A stretch of 6,136 bases of DNA from positions 1 through 6,136 of the forward strand of contig JAZRKT010000133.1 of assembly GCA_045646465.1 (NCBI GenBank), read 5' to 3'. Shown piece after piece: positions 6,075-6,136 of the stretch. The position numbers and the translations under genes are program-made. This stretch comes from UMGS1387 sp045646465 (GTDB lineage Bacteria > Bacillota > Clostridia > Oscillospirales > CAG-382). Below the pieces are notes generated by a model. It had not been told where the DNA came from and did no database searches. It worked only from the letters and a program-made list of their open reading frames with translations. Each line of letters begins with the position of its first letter. Position 1 is the first letter of the stretch.

Positions 6075-6136
6075 AGCGGGAAGCGAACGGACCTTGAAAA
6101 TTGAACAACGAAAGACGAGAAAACAAAGCCCTTGAA
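6063..6136 (+). other. 5' leader of an rRNA operon (16S gene beyond the window)
   Basis: The transcribed leader from P2 can fold as CCGC-GAGA-GCGG (6068-6079) or, alternatively, pair GTCCG (6066-6070) with CGGAC (6088-6092). It then carries CCTTGAAAATTGAACAACG (6092-6110), the boxA-like element that in Firmicutes precedes 16S rRNA. No mature 16S sequence is reached by 6136. The call rests on tandem strong promoters plus this leader motif. Confidence 0.75.

Overview
The window looks like a chromosomal segment of a low-to-medium GC Firmicute, most likely a gut-type Clostridia/Oscillospiraceae (Eubacteriales) organism. The grounds are strong AAAGG/GGGAGG ribosome binding sites, near-consensus SigA-type promoters, T-tailed intrinsic terminators, and an rRNA-operon leader of the Firmicutes type at the right edge. 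The lineage is an inference from style, not from a marker gene.

Layout, left to right. Bases 1-69 hold the last 22 codons of a plus-strand gene, followed by one good and one weaker terminator hairpin. At 386-952 (+) lies a 188-residue, cysteine-rich relative of the MogA/MoaB molybdopterin-binding fold with several altered active-site motifs, under its own promoter. At 1101-1790 (+) lies a complete OmpR/PhoB-type response regulator with no kinase gene beside it. Upstream of it, two palindromes sit five helical turns apart with a TATAAT exactly midway between them. A long-stem terminator follows, then about 160 bases packed with consecutive hairpins.

On the minus strand, 5651 down to 2158, is a two-gene operon read from one clear promoter (TTGACA-17-TACAAT). 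The first gene encodes a 403-residue single-pass membrane protein: N-terminal zinc ribbon, proline-rich linker, lysine-rich stretch, one transmembrane helix and an outer domain. The second encodes a 760-residue secreted protein: signal peptide, a region resembling the copper-amine-oxidase N-terminal stalk domain, a long helical body, a small C-terminal alpha/beta domain and a glycine-rich tail. Stop and start overlap as TAATG, which suggests coupled translation and a shared envelope function that I cannot name.

At the right edge, divergent from this operon, are two tandem strong promoters about 112 bases apart. Each is followed by the same 14-base sequence, and the second by a boxA-like rRNA leader. 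They almost certainly drive a 16S-led rRNA operon beginning just past the window. The best candidates for something undescribed are the zinc-ribbon/secreted-protein pair, the diverged MogA-like protein, and the palindrome-flanked response-regulator promoter.
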